From NCBI RefSeq assembly GCF_900188025.1, contig NZ_FZNO01000003.1:62001-126000 (forward strand): a stretch of 64,000 nt of DNA, in the 5' to 3' direction. Origin of the DNA: Blastococcus mobilis (GTDB taxonomy: Bacteria > Actinomycetota > Actinomycetes > Mycobacteriales > Geodermatophilaceae). The notes below the pieces were generated by a model. It did not search any database, had not been told where the DNA came from, and was given only the letters and a program-made list of their open reading frames with translations. A program made the position numbers and the translations under genes. This document shows positions 14,862-23,535 of the stretch, piece by piece; within the stretch, counting starts at the first letter, position 1, and the number at the start of each line of letters is the position of its first letter.

Positions 14862-17606
14862 TCAGTGCGCCGCGTCGTTCCAGGTCCTGCCGAAGCCGAC
14901 CGAGACCTCGAGCGGCACCGAGAGCTGGGCGGCGGCGGCCATCTCCCGCCGCACGAGCTCCTCGAGCCTCTCCCGCTCCCCCGGCGCCACCTCGAGCACG
15001 AGCTCGTCGTGGACCTGGAGCAGCATCCGCGACGCCAGCCCCTCGGCGGCGATCGCCTTCTCCACCTTGAGCATGGCGACCTTGATGACATCGGCGGCAG
15101 AGCCCTGGATGGGGGCGTTGAGCGCCATCCGCTCGGCCATCTCCCGGCGCTGGCGGTTGTCGCTGGTGAGGTCGGGCAGGTAGCGGCGCCGGCCCAGAGT
15201 GGTCTCGGTGTAACCGGTCGTCCGCGCCTCGTCCACGACGGTGTCGAGGTACTCGCGGATGCCGCCGAAGCGCTCGAAGTAGGCCTGCATCTGCCCGCGC
15301 GCCTCCTCGGGGGTGATGCGCAGCTGCTGGGCCAGTCCGTAGGCGGAGAGCCCGTAGGCCAGTCCGTAGCTCATCGCCTTGATCCGGCGACGCATCTCCG
15401 GGTCGACGCTCTCGATCGGGATGTCGAACGCCCGGGAGGCGACGAAGGAGTGCAGGTCCTCCCCCGAGGTGAACGCCTCGATCAGGCCCTCGTCCCCGGA
15501 GAGGTGGGCCATGATCCGCATCTCGATCTGGCTGTAGTCCGCCGTCATCAGCGACTCGTAGCCCTGCCCCACGACGAACGCCTGCCGGATCCGGCGCCCC
15601 TCGGCCGTGCGGATCGGGATGTTCTGCAGATTGGGGTCGGTCGACGACAGCCGCCCGGTCGCAGCGATCGTCTGCTGGAACGTGGTGTGGATGCGGCCGA
15701 CGTCGTCGACCATCGGGATCAGGCCGTCGATGACCGTCCGCAGCCGGGTGACGTCCCGGTGGCGGAGGAGGTGCTCGAGGAAGGGGTGCCCGGTCGAGGC
15801 CAGCAGCGAGGTCAGCGCCTCGGCGTCGGTCGTGTAGCCGGTCTTGTTCTTCTTCGTCTTGGGCAGACCCAGCTCGTCGAAGAGCACCGTCTGCAGCTGC
15901 TTGGGCGAGCCGAGATTCACCTCCCGCCCGATGACGGCGTAGCACTCGGCCGCCGCGGCGGCGACGCCTTCGGCGAACTCCTTCTGCAGGTCGTGCAGGA
16001 AGTCCAGGTCCACGGCGATGCCCCGGTACTCCATGGCGGCCAGCACGCGGGTCAGCGGAAGCTCGATCTCACCGAGGAGGGAATCGCCTCCGCGCTGGCC
16101 GAGCACGGTCTCGAGGGCATCGGAGAGGTCGTTGACGGCGACGGCCTTGAGGACGTCGGCGTGTGCGGCCTCCTTCGCGACGTCGTCCTCGCTGGGACCC
16201 AGGCCGTCGAGGGTGAGCTGGCCCTCGGGCTCGGCGGCGTTCTTCAGCTCACGCCGCAGGTAGCGGACGGCGAGATCCCCGAGGTCGAACGACCGCTGCC
16301 CCGGCAGCGCGAGGTAGGCGGCCAGCGCGGTGTCGCTGATGACCCCGTTCAGCTCCCAGCCCCGTGCCCAGATCGCCAGCAGCGGGCCCTTGACCTCGTG
16401 GACGACCTTGGCGGCGGACGGATCGGCCAGCCAGGCGGCGAGGGCCTGTTCGTCGGCGGCGTCCAGGGAGGGGCCGACGTCGACGAACGTGGCGTGGTCG
16501 TTCGCGGCCGCGAGCGCCAGCCCGGTCAGCTCGCCGGTGCCGCGGCCCCACGTGCCACGGAAGATGACGCCGGTCCGGCCCGTGCGGGCGTTGGCCTGCA
16601 GCCAGTCGGCGAGCCCGCCGGGGGTCACCTCGTCCTCGGCGACGTCGAAACCGCCCTCGACCTCCGGTTCGGCGCTGGTGAGCGTCGCGAACAGCCGGTC
16701 ACGCAGCACCCGGAACTGCAGGTTGTCGAAGAGGGTGTGCACCTCGTTGCGGTCCCAGGGCTGGACGGCGAGGTCGGCGGGGCCCACCTCGAGCGGGACC
16801 GCGCGGTCGAGCTCGGTCAGCCGGCGGTTCTGCAGCACCGAGGAGAGGTGCTCGCGCAGCTTCTCACCGACCTTCCCCTTCACCGTGTCGACCTGGTCGA
16901 CCAGCGCGTCCAGCGAGCCGTACTCGCGGACCCACTTGGCCGCCGTCTTCTCCCCCACGCTCGGAATGCTCGGCAGGTTGTCGCTCGGGTCGCCCCGGAG
17001 CGCGGCGAAGTCGGGGTACTGGGCGGGCGTCAGCCCGTACTTGGTCTCGACCTCCTCCGGCGTGAACCGGGTGAGGTCCGAGACGCCCTTCCGGGGGTAC
17101 AGCACGGTGACGTGCTCGTTGACCAACTGCAGCGCGTCGCGGTCCCCGGTGCAGATCAGCACGTCCATGCCCTGCTCCACCGCCTGGACGGTGAGGGTGG
17201 CGATGACGTCGTCGGCCTCGTAGTTCTCCGCGGTGATGACCGGGACGCGCAGCGCGGCCAGCACCTCCTGGACGAGGCTGACCTGCCCGCGGAAGTCCGT
17301 CGGGCTCTCCGAGCGGTTGGCCTTGTAGTCGGCGTAGATCTCGCTGCGGAAGGTCTTCCGGCTGACGTCGAAGGCGACCGCCAGGTGCGTGGGCTGCTCG
17401 TCGCGCAGCACGTTGATCAGCATCGACGTGAAGCCGTAGACGGCGTTGGTCGGCTGACCCGTCGTCGTGGAGAAGTTCTCGACCGGCAGGGCGAAGAAGG
17501 CGCGGTAGGCGAGCGAGTGCCCGTCCAGCAGCAGCAGCCGGGGGCGGACCCCCGTCCCGGTGGGAACGGCGGCAGGGGCGCTGGGAGCGGAGACCTGAGC
17601 GGACAT
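14862..17606 (-). CDS. polA: DNA polymerase I
   Basis: 914 residues. It fills gaps and removes RNA primers. An N-terminal 5'-3' exonuclease domain (~20-310; LLLLDGHSLAYRAFFAL, ICTGDRDALQL) precedes a 3'-5' exonuclease-like domain (~340-530). The polymerase domain (~540-914) shows DPNLQNIP, motif A LMTADYSQIEMRIMAHLSG, the finger motif RRRIKAMSYGLAYGLS and motif C MLLQVHDELVLEV. The 3'-5' exonuclease site lacks the DTE acidic triad, so proofreading is inferred lost, as in other actinobacterial PolI. The ATG at 17606 is chosen because TAGGAT sits 8 nt before it; the frame stays open upstream without a convincing start. Confidence 0.96.
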   Translation of the reverse strand: MSAQVSAPSAPAAVPTGTGVRPRLLLLDGHSLAYRAFFALPVENFSTTTGQPTNAVYGFTSMLINVLRDEQPTHLAVAFDVSRKTFRSEIYADYKANRSESPTDFRGQVSLVQEVLAALRVPVITAENYEADDVIATLTVQAVEQGMDVLICTGDRDALQLVNEHVTVLYPRKGVSDLTRFTPEEVETKYGLTPAQYPDFAALRGDPSDNLPSIPSVGEKTAAKWVREYGSLDALVDQVDTVKGKVGEKLREHLSSVLQNRRLTELDRAVPLEVGPADLAVQPWDRNEVHTLFDNLQFRVLRDRLFATLTSAEPEVEGGFDVAEDEVTPGGLADWLQANARTGRTGVIFRGTWGRGTGELTGLALAAANDHATFVDVGPSLDAADEQALAAWLADPSAAKVVHEVKGPLLAIWARGWELNGVISDTALAAYLALPGQRSFDLGDLAVRYLRRELKNAAEPEGQLTLDGLGPSEDDVAKEAAHADVLKAVAVNDLSDALETVLGQRGGDSLLGEIELPLTRVLAAMEYRGIAVDLDFLHDLQKEFAEGVAAAAAECYAVIGREVNLGSPKQLQTVLFDELGLPKTKKNKTGYTTDAEALTSLLASTGHPFLEHLLRHRDVTRLRTVIDGLIPMVDDVGRIHTTFQQTIAATGRLSSTDPNLQNIPIRTAEGRRIRQAFVVGQGYESLMTADYSQIEMRIMAHLSGDEGLIEAFTSGEDLHSFVASRAFDIPIESVDPEMRRRIKAMSYGLAYGLSAYGLAQQLRITPEEARGQMQAYFERFGGIREYLDTVVDEARTTGYTETTLGRRRYLPDLTSDNRQRREMAERMALNAPIQGSAADVIKVAMLKVEKAIAAEGLASRMLLQVHDELVLEVAPGERERLEELVRREMAAAAQLSVPLEVSVGFGRTWNDAAH

Positions 17607-17614
17607 CGCCGTCG

Positions 17615-17620
17615 ATCCTA
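17615..17620 (-). promoter_or_regulatory. Leaderless -10 (TAGGAT) for polA
   Basis: TAGGAT, 8-nt spacer, then ATG on the minus strand. Confidence 0.5.
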
Positions 17621-17647
17621 AGAGGACCCCGTTGCCCCCCACCGCTC

Positions 17648-17707
17648 GAGCAAGGACCCCGTCCTCCCCACCCTTCGCGAGCTCAGGGCGGCCCCCTGGA
17701 CGGGGCC
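17648..17707 (+). repeat. Dispersed intergenic palindromic element, copy A
   Basis: Begins GGACCCCGTCCTCC (17653) and ends GGACGGGGCC (17698-17707), so CCCCGTCC and GGACGGGG can pair over a ~36-nt interior. It lies between divergent polA and the thioesterase. Its first 14 bases match copies B, C and D. A partial copy (GAGGACCCCGTTG) lies just to its left at 17622. Confidence 0.75.
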
Positions 17708-17750
17708 GGCCCTGCGGCGGGGCCGGCTCTGCGGCGGGGCCAGGGGTGGC

Positions 17751-17756
17751 TACCGT
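17751..17756 (+). promoter_or_regulatory. Leaderless -10 (TACCGT) for the thioesterase
   Basis: TACCGT, 6-nt spacer GCCCGG, then GTG at 17763. A tandem GC-rich direct repeat (CTGCGGCGGGGCC twice) precedes it at 17711-17741. Confidence 0.5.
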
Positions 17757-17762
17757 GCCCGG

Positions 17763-18167
17763 GTGACGACCTCTCCCCCGTCGTGGGCCCCCGCCCGCGT
17801 CAGCAGCCCGCTCGACGACAAGCTCGGCATCCAGATCGTGGACTTCGACCCCGACCGGCTCGTCGCGACGATGCCGGTGGAGGGCAACGAGCAGCCCCTC
17901 GGCCTGCTGCACGGCGGCGCGACCTGTGCACTGGTGGAGACGATCGGCAGCTGGGCCGCCATCCTGGGAGTGGGCCCGGACCGCAAGGCGGTGGGTATCG
18001 AGCTCAACGCCAGCTACATCCGCTCGGTGACGTCCGGCGTCGTCACGGCGGTCTGCACGCCGGTGCGCCGGGGGCGGACGCTGGCGACCTTCCTCATCGA
18101 GGTATGCGACGACGAGGGCCGGCCCACGGCCACTGCCCGGCTGACCTGCATGATCCTGCCCGCCTGA
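17763..18167 (+). CDS. Hotdog-fold acyl-CoA thioesterase (PaaI/MenI-like)
   Basis: 134 residues, GTG start. It hydrolyses an acyl-CoA thioester in the cytoplasm. The hotdog signature GLLHGGATCALVETIGSWAA is at ~47-66, where HGG and the Glu/Thr pair form the catalytic site, followed by VGIELNASYIRSV. Size and motif fit the PaaI family, which includes the menaquinone thioesterase MenI and phenylacetyl-CoA thioesterases; the substrate is not decided by sequence. Being next to polA is common in actinobacteria. Confidence 0.85.
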   Translation: MTTSPPSWAPARVSSPLDDKLGIQIVDFDPDRLVATMPVEGNEQPLGLLHGGATCALVETIGSWAAILGVGPDRKAVGIELNASYIRSVTSGVVTAVCTPVRRGRTLATFLIEVCDDEGRPTATARLTCMILPA

Positions 18168-18170
18168 CCG

Positions 18171-18809
18171 TCAGCCCTCGACGGCCGCCGTCGGCAGCGC
18201 GCGGACGACCGGCCGCCGTCGTAGGGGCGCCCGGCGTGGCGCGGGGACGAGCAGGCCGCTCCGCTGCCAGGCGGCCAGTGATCGGGTGAGCGAGTCGAGC
18301 CCGACGATGCGGCGCGTGGTCAGCGGCGCGAAGCCCATGCGGGCGAAGAACCGCTGCCGCTCCGCCTCGTGCCCACCGACCGCGGCGACGACGTGGTCGG
18401 CGCCGTTCTCCTGCGCGTATGCGGCCGCCGCGGCCAGCAGGACGGCGCCGGCACCACGGCGCCGGTACTCGCGGTGGACGACGAAGGTGTCCACCGTGAC
18501 CTGCGGATTGCCGAGCACCTGGGACAGCGGGTCGAGGCCCAGGACGGCGAGGCCGACCGCCACCTCACCGTCGGCGCCACCGGCCGCGGCGTTGGGACCC
18601 GGGAGGACGGCGAGGACCACGCGATGACCCGCGTCGTCGAGCAGCCGGCGGAACCCGGAGGCGGCGGCGTTGAGCCGGGTGTGGCCGCTCAGGACGTCCT
18701 CCGCGTGGGCGTCGGCACGGTGCTGCCGGACGAGCCCGAGGACGGCGGGCAGGTCGGCGGGACGCGCCGTGCGCGTGACCACGCGGGACCGCGAACCGGT
18801 TCCTGACAC
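18171..18809 (-). CDS. GNAT family N-acetyltransferase
   Basis: 212 residues. It transfers an acetyl group from acetyl-CoA to an unknown amine. The core GNAT motif is seen as VDTFVVHREYRRRGAGAVLL, the pyrophosphate-binding R/Q-x-x-G-x-G/A loop (YRRRGAGA), then AYAQENGADHVVAAVGGHEAERQRFFARMGF, the usual beta6/beta7 part. The GTG at 18809 follows GGGGGAGG closely; the frame is open further upstream but without motif. The C-terminal ~50 residues are Arg-rich. Its 3' end is convergent with the thioesterase, 3 nt apart. Confidence 0.8.
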   Translation of the reverse strand: MSGTGSRSRVVTRTARPADLPAVLGLVRQHRADAHAEDVLSGHTRLNAAASGFRRLLDDAGHRVVLAVLPGPNAAAGGADGEVAVGLAVLGLDPLSQVLGNPQVTVDTFVVHREYRRRGAGAVLLAAAAAYAQENGADHVVAAVGGHEAERQRFFARMGFAPLTTRRIVGLDSLTRSLAAWQRSGLLVPAPRRAPLRRRPVVRALPTAAVEG

Positions 18810-18962
18810 ACGAGCCTCCCCCGAGAAGGTGGGGCAAGACTGCACCGCTGAACAGCCGTGATGACGGCGGCGCGCCGCAGCAGTACCGACCGTTACCGGG
18901 CTGGCGTGTCGCGGAAAGGTCACAGGTCAGCCCGGAAAGAGAGACGAGGAACACAACCGGGT

Positions 18963-18968
18963 TAGGGT
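18963..18968 (+). promoter_or_regulatory. -10 element (TAGGGT) for the livHMGF operon
   Basis: TAGGGT, then about 31 nt to the GTG at 19000, with GGGAGG 4 nt before it; a short-leader promoter. The -35 side is unclear. Confidence 0.4.
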
Positions 18969-18999
18969 CCGTGCTCAATCATCCGCCCTGGGAGGTCGA

Positions 19000-20358
19000 G
19001 TGACGCACGCGGGAAACCGTGCCCGCCGGCACGGTCGACGTTCGGGCCCCGACGGGTCCCCGCATCGGTCTCCGGGCCGCCGTCGATCTCGGAGACCGCA
19101 CGGGACCGTCGTACGGGCCCTGTTGGTCCTTGCCTTCGGGCTCGGGCTGACGGCCTTCACGCCCGGCATCGCGCAGGCCGAGGGGGAGGCAGTGGCCGGC
19201 ACCCTCCAGACGAGCCTCAGCGGTCCGATCGAGGGTGTCGAGGTCCTCGTCGAGAGCGTCGACGGCGAGCGCATCGACGAGGTCGAGTCCGACGAGAACG
19301 GCCGGTGGTCGGTCGACCTCCCGGGCCCCGGCCAGTACGTCGTCAGCATCGACGCCGACGACCTGCCCGAGGGGGTGACGCTGAGCGGCGAGGAGAGCCG
19401 CACCGTCACCGTGGCCGAGGGGCGGCGCCAGCCGGTCAACCTCGGGCTGGAGGACGGCAGCCGCGGCGCCGGCGGCGGAGGGGTCCGGGCGGTCCAGCTG
19501 CTCGTCGACGGCCTGCGGTTCGGCCTGCTCATCGCCATGTGCGCCGTCGGCCTGTCGTTGATCTTCGGCACGACCGGGCTGACGAACTTCGCCCACGGCG
19601 AGCTGGTGACCATCGGCGCCGTCGTCGCCTGGTACATCAACATCCAGGGCGGCGTCCCGCTGATCCCGGCCACGTTGCTGGCCATGGTCGTCGGCGGCGC
19701 CGTCGGTGCGCTCAACGAGCTCGGTATCTGGCGGCCGCTGCGCCGCCGCGGGACGGGGCTGGTTGCGGCGCTGGTCGTCTCGATCGGCCTGTCGCTGGTG
19801 CTGCGCTACGGCATCCAGATCTTCTACGGCGGCCGGTCGAGCCCGTACGGCCAGTACCAGTCGCAGCGAGCGGTGGACTACGGGCTGTTCAACCTGACCA
19901 ACCGGGCCCTGTTCTCCATCGTCATCTCGGTGGTCGTGCTGGTGCTCGTCGCCCTCATGCTGCAGCGCACGAAGATCGGCAAGGCGATGCGGGCGGTCTC
20001 GGACAACCGTGACCTCGCCGCGTCGTCCGGCATCGACGTCAACCGGGTGATCATGGTCGTCTGGGTGATGGGAGCAGGCCTGGCCGCCCTCGGTGGAGTT
20101 CTGCTGGGCCTCTCGGACCAGGTGCAGTGGGACATGGGCTTCCGGCTTCTGCTGCTGATGTTCGCCGGGGTGACCCTGGGCGGGCTCGGCACCGCCTACG
20201 GCGCCCTCGTCGGCAGTCTCGTCGTCGGCGTCTTCGTCCAGATGTCGACGCTGGTCATCCCCGACGACATGAAGTACGTCGGCGGGCTGCTGCTCTTGAT
20301 CGTCATCCTCGTCATCCGGCCCCAGGGGATCCTGGGCAGCCGCGCACGGATCGGCTGA
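19000..20358 (+). CDS. livH: LivH-type ABC permease with signal peptide and extracellular beta-rich domain
   Basis: 452 residues, against ~300 for ordinary LivH. The order is: a basic Arg-rich tail (1-36), a signal peptide or first anchor (~37-60, ending GIAQA), a beta-rich domain (~66-151), a Gly linker (154-161), then the permease (~163-452). The domain has alternating strands with a VESDENGRWSVDLPGPGQYV core, like carboxypeptidase regulatory or SpaA-type domains. The permease shows LSLIFGTTGLTNFAHGEL and GAVVGALNEL-like motifs and multiple helices. It moves branched-chain amino acids or similar ligands with LivM. First gene of four. Confidence 0.9.
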   Translation: MTHAGNRARRHGRRSGPDGSPHRSPGRRRSRRPHGTVVRALLVLAFGLGLTAFTPGIAQAEGEAVAGTLQTSLSGPIEGVEVLVESVDGERIDEVESDENGRWSVDLPGPGQYVVSIDADDLPEGVTLSGEESRTVTVAEGRRQPVNLGLEDGSRGAGGGGVRAVQLLVDGLRFGLLIAMCAVGLSLIFGTTGLTNFAHGELVTIGAVVAWYINIQGGVPLIPATLLAMVVGGAVGALNELGIWRPLRRRGTGLVAALVVSIGLSLVLRYGIQIFYGGRSSPYGQYQSQRAVDYGLFNLTNRALFSIVISVVVLVLVALMLQRTKIGKAMRAVSDNRDLAASSGIDVNRVIMVVWVMGAGLAALGGVLLGLSDQVQWDMGFRLLLLMFAGVTLGGLGTAYGALVGSLVVGVFVQMSTLVIPDDMKYVGGLLLLIVILVIRPQGILGSRARIG

Positions 20359-20361
20359 GCC

Positions 20362-21360
20362 ATGGGAGACCTGCTCGACGCTCTGTCTGTCGCCCTGAAG
20401 GCCGGTCTCGGCTTCCAGGCGATCTTCTTCGGACTGCTGGCGATCGGCATCAACGTGCAGTTCGGTTACACCGGGCTGCTCAACTTCGGCCAGATCGCCT
20501 TCGCGATGCTCGGAGGATTCGGCATCGCGGTGTCGGTGAGCCAGTGGGGCCTGTCCTTCTGGGTCGGTGTCCTCGTCGGCCTCCTGGCTGCCGTCGTCCT
20601 CGCGTTGCTGCTCGGTCTGCCGACCCTGCGGCTGCGGGCCGACTACCTGGCGATCGCCACCATCGCGGCAGCCGAAGGGCTGCGGCTGCTGTTCCGCTCG
20701 GTCTCGGCCACGCCGGTCACCGGCGGCACCCGTGGACTGGCGGCGTTCAACCGCGACTTCATCGCGCTCGCCCCGTGGGAGACCGGCAAGCGCTACTCGT
20801 TCCTGGGGACCACGTGGTCCGGCGCCGAGCTCTGGGTCATGTTGGTCGGATGGGTCGTCGTCGCCCTGGGGTGCGTGCTCGTCTGGCTGCTCATGCGCAG
20901 CCCCTGGGGCCGGGTGGTCAAGTCGGTGCGCGAGGACGAGGACGCCGTCCGCGCCCTGGGCAAGAACGTCTACGTCTACAAGATGCAGGCGCTGGTCCTC
21001 GGCGGCGTCTTCGGTGCACTCGGCGGGATGATCTACGCCGTGGGCACCGGCTCGGCCATCCCCGACCAGTACCAGAACGCCAATACGTTCCTGGCGTACG
21101 CGGCGCTCATCCTGGGCGGCGCCGCCCGGGTGCTCGGCCCGGTGATCGGGGCCATGCTGCTGTTGTTCCTCATCCAGTTCGCCGACACCCTGCTGCGCAC
21201 GCTGATCAGCAACGGCGTCATCCCGGAGGGCCTGTTCACCGCGACCGACGTGGCGGCGATCCGCTTCGTCCTCGTGGGCCTGGGCCTCATGCTGCTCCTG
21301 GTCTTCCGGCCACAGGGCATCTTCGGTGACCGACGAGAGGTGATGCTCGATGCCCGCTGA
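20362..21360 (+). CDS. livM: LivM-type ABC permease
   Basis: 332 residues, ATG start 3 nt after the livH stop. It is the second membrane subunit of the branched-chain amino-acid transporter family. Visible family marks are INVQFGYTGLLNFGQIAFAMLGGF near the N-terminus (TGLLNFGQ motif), LPTLRLRADYLAIATIAAAEGLRL in the middle, and a coupling segment with SVREDEDAVRALGKNVYVYK that contacts the ATPases. About nine hydrophobic segments are seen. Its end overlaps livG by 11 nt. Confidence 0.93.
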   Translation: MGDLLDALSVALKAGLGFQAIFFGLLAIGINVQFGYTGLLNFGQIAFAMLGGFGIAVSVSQWGLSFWVGVLVGLLAAVVLALLLGLPTLRLRADYLAIATIAAAEGLRLLFRSVSATPVTGGTRGLAAFNRDFIALAPWETGKRYSFLGTTWSGAELWVMLVGWVVVALGCVLVWLLMRSPWGRVVKSVREDEDAVRALGKNVYVYKMQALVLGGVFGALGGMIYAVGTGSAIPDQYQNANTFLAYAALILGGAARVLGPVIGAMLLLFLIQFADTLLRTLISNGVIPEGLFTATDVAAIRFVLVGLGLMLLLVFRPQGIFGDRREVMLDAR

Positions 21361-22402
21361 CCCGACTCCCCACGGCGCGACGGCGTCCGGTGCCGGCGCG
21401 CCCGGCGCCGGCGACCGGTCCGATGCCCCGGGCGGCTTCCACAGCGGGGATGCCCCTCGCCGGCTGGCCCAGGCCGCGCTGCGCGACCTCCCCTGGGAGG
21501 TGGGCGTCGCCAAGCCGGACCCGGCGGTCGTCGTCGACGGCGTCACCCGGACGTTCGGCGGCCTCACCGCGGTCTCGGTGGACCACCTGGAGATCCAGCG
21601 CGGCGGGATCACCGGTCTGATCGGCCCCAACGGTGCCGGCAAGACCACGCTGTTCAACCTGCTCACGGGGTTCGACCAGCCCGATACCGGCACCTGGTCG
21701 TTCAACGGCCGGTCGCTGGGCAAGATGGCGCCGCACGAGGTGGCCCGGCTCGGCGTGGTCCGGACCTTCCAGCTGACCAAGGCCCTGTCACGCCTCACCG
21801 TGCTGCAGAACATGCTGCTCGGGGCGCAGGACCAGCGCGGCGAGAGCTTCTTCCGGGCCCTCGTCCCGGGCATCTGGCGAGGCCAGGAGAAGGCCAACAC
21901 CGAGAAGGCGATGGAGCTGCTCCATCGGTTCAAGCTGGACACCAAGAAGGACGACTTCGCCGGCACGCTGTCGGGCGGTCAGCGCAAGCTGCTCGAGATG
22001 GCTCGGGCGCTGATGAGCGACCCGCACGTCGTCATGCTGGACGAGCCGATGGCCGGGGTGAACCCGGCCCTGACGCAGAGCCTGCTCGGGCACGTCAAGG
22101 ACCTGCGCGAGCAGGGCATGACCGTCATCTTCGTCGAGCACGACATGGACGTCGTGCGCGACATCAGCGACTGGGTGGTCGTCATGGCGGCCGGCCGGAT
22201 CATCGCGGAGGGCCCGCCGGAGTCCATCAGCCAGAACCAGGCCGTGGTCGACGCCTACCTGGGGGCCCACCACGATGCGCCGCTGACCGTCGAGGAGGAG
22301 GACCAGGTGCTCGCCCAGGCGGAACAGGCGATCGCGCGCGAGGAACAGACCGACGGTGACGTGCTGAGCGCCGATACCAGGCCCGAGAGGACCGACCGAT
22401 GA
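21350..22402 (+). CDS. livG: LivG-type ABC transporter ATP-binding protein
   Basis: 350 residues, longer than the usual ~255. An N-terminal ~55-residue Gly/Ala/Pro-rich stretch and a C-terminal ~45-residue acidic tail are extra. The ATPase core has Walker A GPNGAGKTTLFN, signature LSGGQRKLLEMA, Walker B VVMLDEPMAGVNP with catalytic Glu, and the H-loop EHDMD. An in-frame start nearer the core would give the standard size, but the ATG at 21350 overlaps livM as coupled genes usually do. Confidence 0.93.
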   Translation: MPADPTPHGATASGAGAPGAGDRSDAPGGFHSGDAPRRLAQAALRDLPWEVGVAKPDPAVVVDGVTRTFGGLTAVSVDHLEIQRGGITGLIGPNGAGKTTLFNLLTGFDQPDTGTWSFNGRSLGKMAPHEVARLGVVRTFQLTKALSRLTVLQNMLLGAQDQRGESFFRALVPGIWRGQEKANTEKAMELLHRFKLDTKKDDFAGTLSGGQRKLLEMARALMSDPHVVMLDEPMAGVNPALTQSLLGHVKDLREQGMTVIFVEHDMDVVRDISDWVVVMAAGRIIAEGPPESISQNQAVVDAYLGAHHDAPLTVEEEDQVLAQAEQAIAREEQTDGDVLSADTRPERTDR

Positions 22403-23247
22403 GCGAGCCCCTGTTCCAGGTGGACGAGTCCGGCGAGGACCTCACCCGCGCCGACACGGCGACGTCCACCCAGCTCTCCCCGGCCGAGAAGGCCGCCACC
22501 CGCGAGGAGCACACGCGCCTGGCCGAGGGAGCGCTGGTGCGGGCCGACGACCTGGTCGCCGGTTACGTGCCAGGGGTGAACATCCTGCGCGGGTGCGACT
22601 TCTACCTCCAGGACGGGGAACTGGTCGGCATCATCGGGCCGAACGGGGCCGGGAAGTCCACCTTGCTCAAGGCGCTGTTCGGGCTGATCCCCGTGCGTTC
22701 GGGGTCGGTGACCCTGCGAGGTGAGGACATCACCTCGGCGCCGGCGCACCGGCTGGTGTCCCTGGGCGTGGGCTATGTGCCGCAGAACAACAACGTGTTC
22801 CCCTCGCTGACCATCGAGGAGAACATGCAGATGGGCGTCTACCTGCGGCCGAAGACGTTCAAGGACCGCTTCGACTTCGTCGTCGACCTGTTCCCGCTGC
22901 TCGGCGAGCGACGGAAGGGCAAGGCCGGGTCGCTGTCCGGTGGCGAACGGCAGATGGTCGCCATGGGCCGGGCGCTGATGATGGACCCGTCGGTGCTGCT
23001 GCTCGACGAGCCCTCGGCGGGCCTGTCCCCCGCCTACCAGGACGAGGTCTTCATCCGCTGTCGGCGGATCAACGCGACCGGTGTCTCGATCATCATGGTC
23101 GAGCAGAACGCGCGCCGATGCCTGCAGATCTGCGACCGCGGCTACGTCCTCGACCAGGGCCGCAACGCCTACACCGACACCGGGGAGTCGCTCATGCACG
23201 ACCCGAAGGTCATCGAGCTCTACCTGGGGACCCTGGCGAAGGCGTAG
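22399..23247 (+). CDS. livF: LivF-type ABC transporter ATP-binding protein
   Basis: 282 residues; the ATG overlaps the livG stop (ATGA). It pairs with LivG to power import. An extra N-terminal ~45 residues precede the core, which holds Walker A GPNGAGKSTLLKALFG, signature LSGGERQMVAMG, Walker B VLLLDEPSAGLSP and EQNARR (the LivF-type switch region). It is the last gene of the operon and is followed by a perfect hairpin 22 nt after the stop. Confidence 0.93.
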   Translation: MSEPLFQVDESGEDLTRADTATSTQLSPAEKAATREEHTRLAEGALVRADDLVAGYVPGVNILRGCDFYLQDGELVGIIGPNGAGKSTLLKALFGLIPVRSGSVTLRGEDITSAPAHRLVSLGVGYVPQNNNVFPSLTIEENMQMGVYLRPKTFKDRFDFVVDLFPLLGERRKGKAGSLSGGERQMVAMGRALMMDPSVLLLDEPSAGLSPAYQDEVFIRCRRINATGVSIIMVEQNARRCLQICDRGYVLDQGRNAYTDTGESLMHDPKVIELYLGTLAKA

Positions 23248-23269
23248 CAGGCCCGGACTCCGCGCGGCA

Positions 23270-23303
23270 CAGCGCCGGCCCTCCCGCGGGAGGGCCGGCG
23301 CTG
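23270..23303 (+). terminator. Perfect 34-bp palindrome ending the livHMGF operon
   Basis: Arms CAGCGCCGGCCCTCCCG and CGGGAGGGCCGGCGCTG are perfect complements of 17 nt with no spacer, giving a very stable hairpin 22 nt past livF. No T run follows. Confidence 0.75.
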
Positions 23304-23461
23304 TCCCGTGTGCGGGACGGATGCGGGACAGCGCCGCAGGTCCGGTGGTGGGGCGTCGTCCCGGGCACGGACCTTCCACCGCCTGGAATGTCGGTGCTCG
23401 GTCGACGCTGCCGAGAGCGGCCACGGACCGGGACCGAGCGGACAGCGCGGCCTGCACAGCA

Positions 23462-23497
23462 CAGTGGCCCGGCACCGAGAACGGTGCCGGGCCACTG
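23462..23497 (-). terminator. Terminator hairpin of the binding-protein gene
   Basis: Arms CAGTGGCCCGGCACCG and CGGTGCCGGGCCACTG surround an AGAA loop, 38 nt past the end of the minus-strand gene. The ~160 bases between this and the livF terminator show no gene. Confidence 0.8.
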
Positions 23498-23535
23498 CGG
23501 GAACACCTACCGGGTCAGCGACCCGGCACGGGAGA

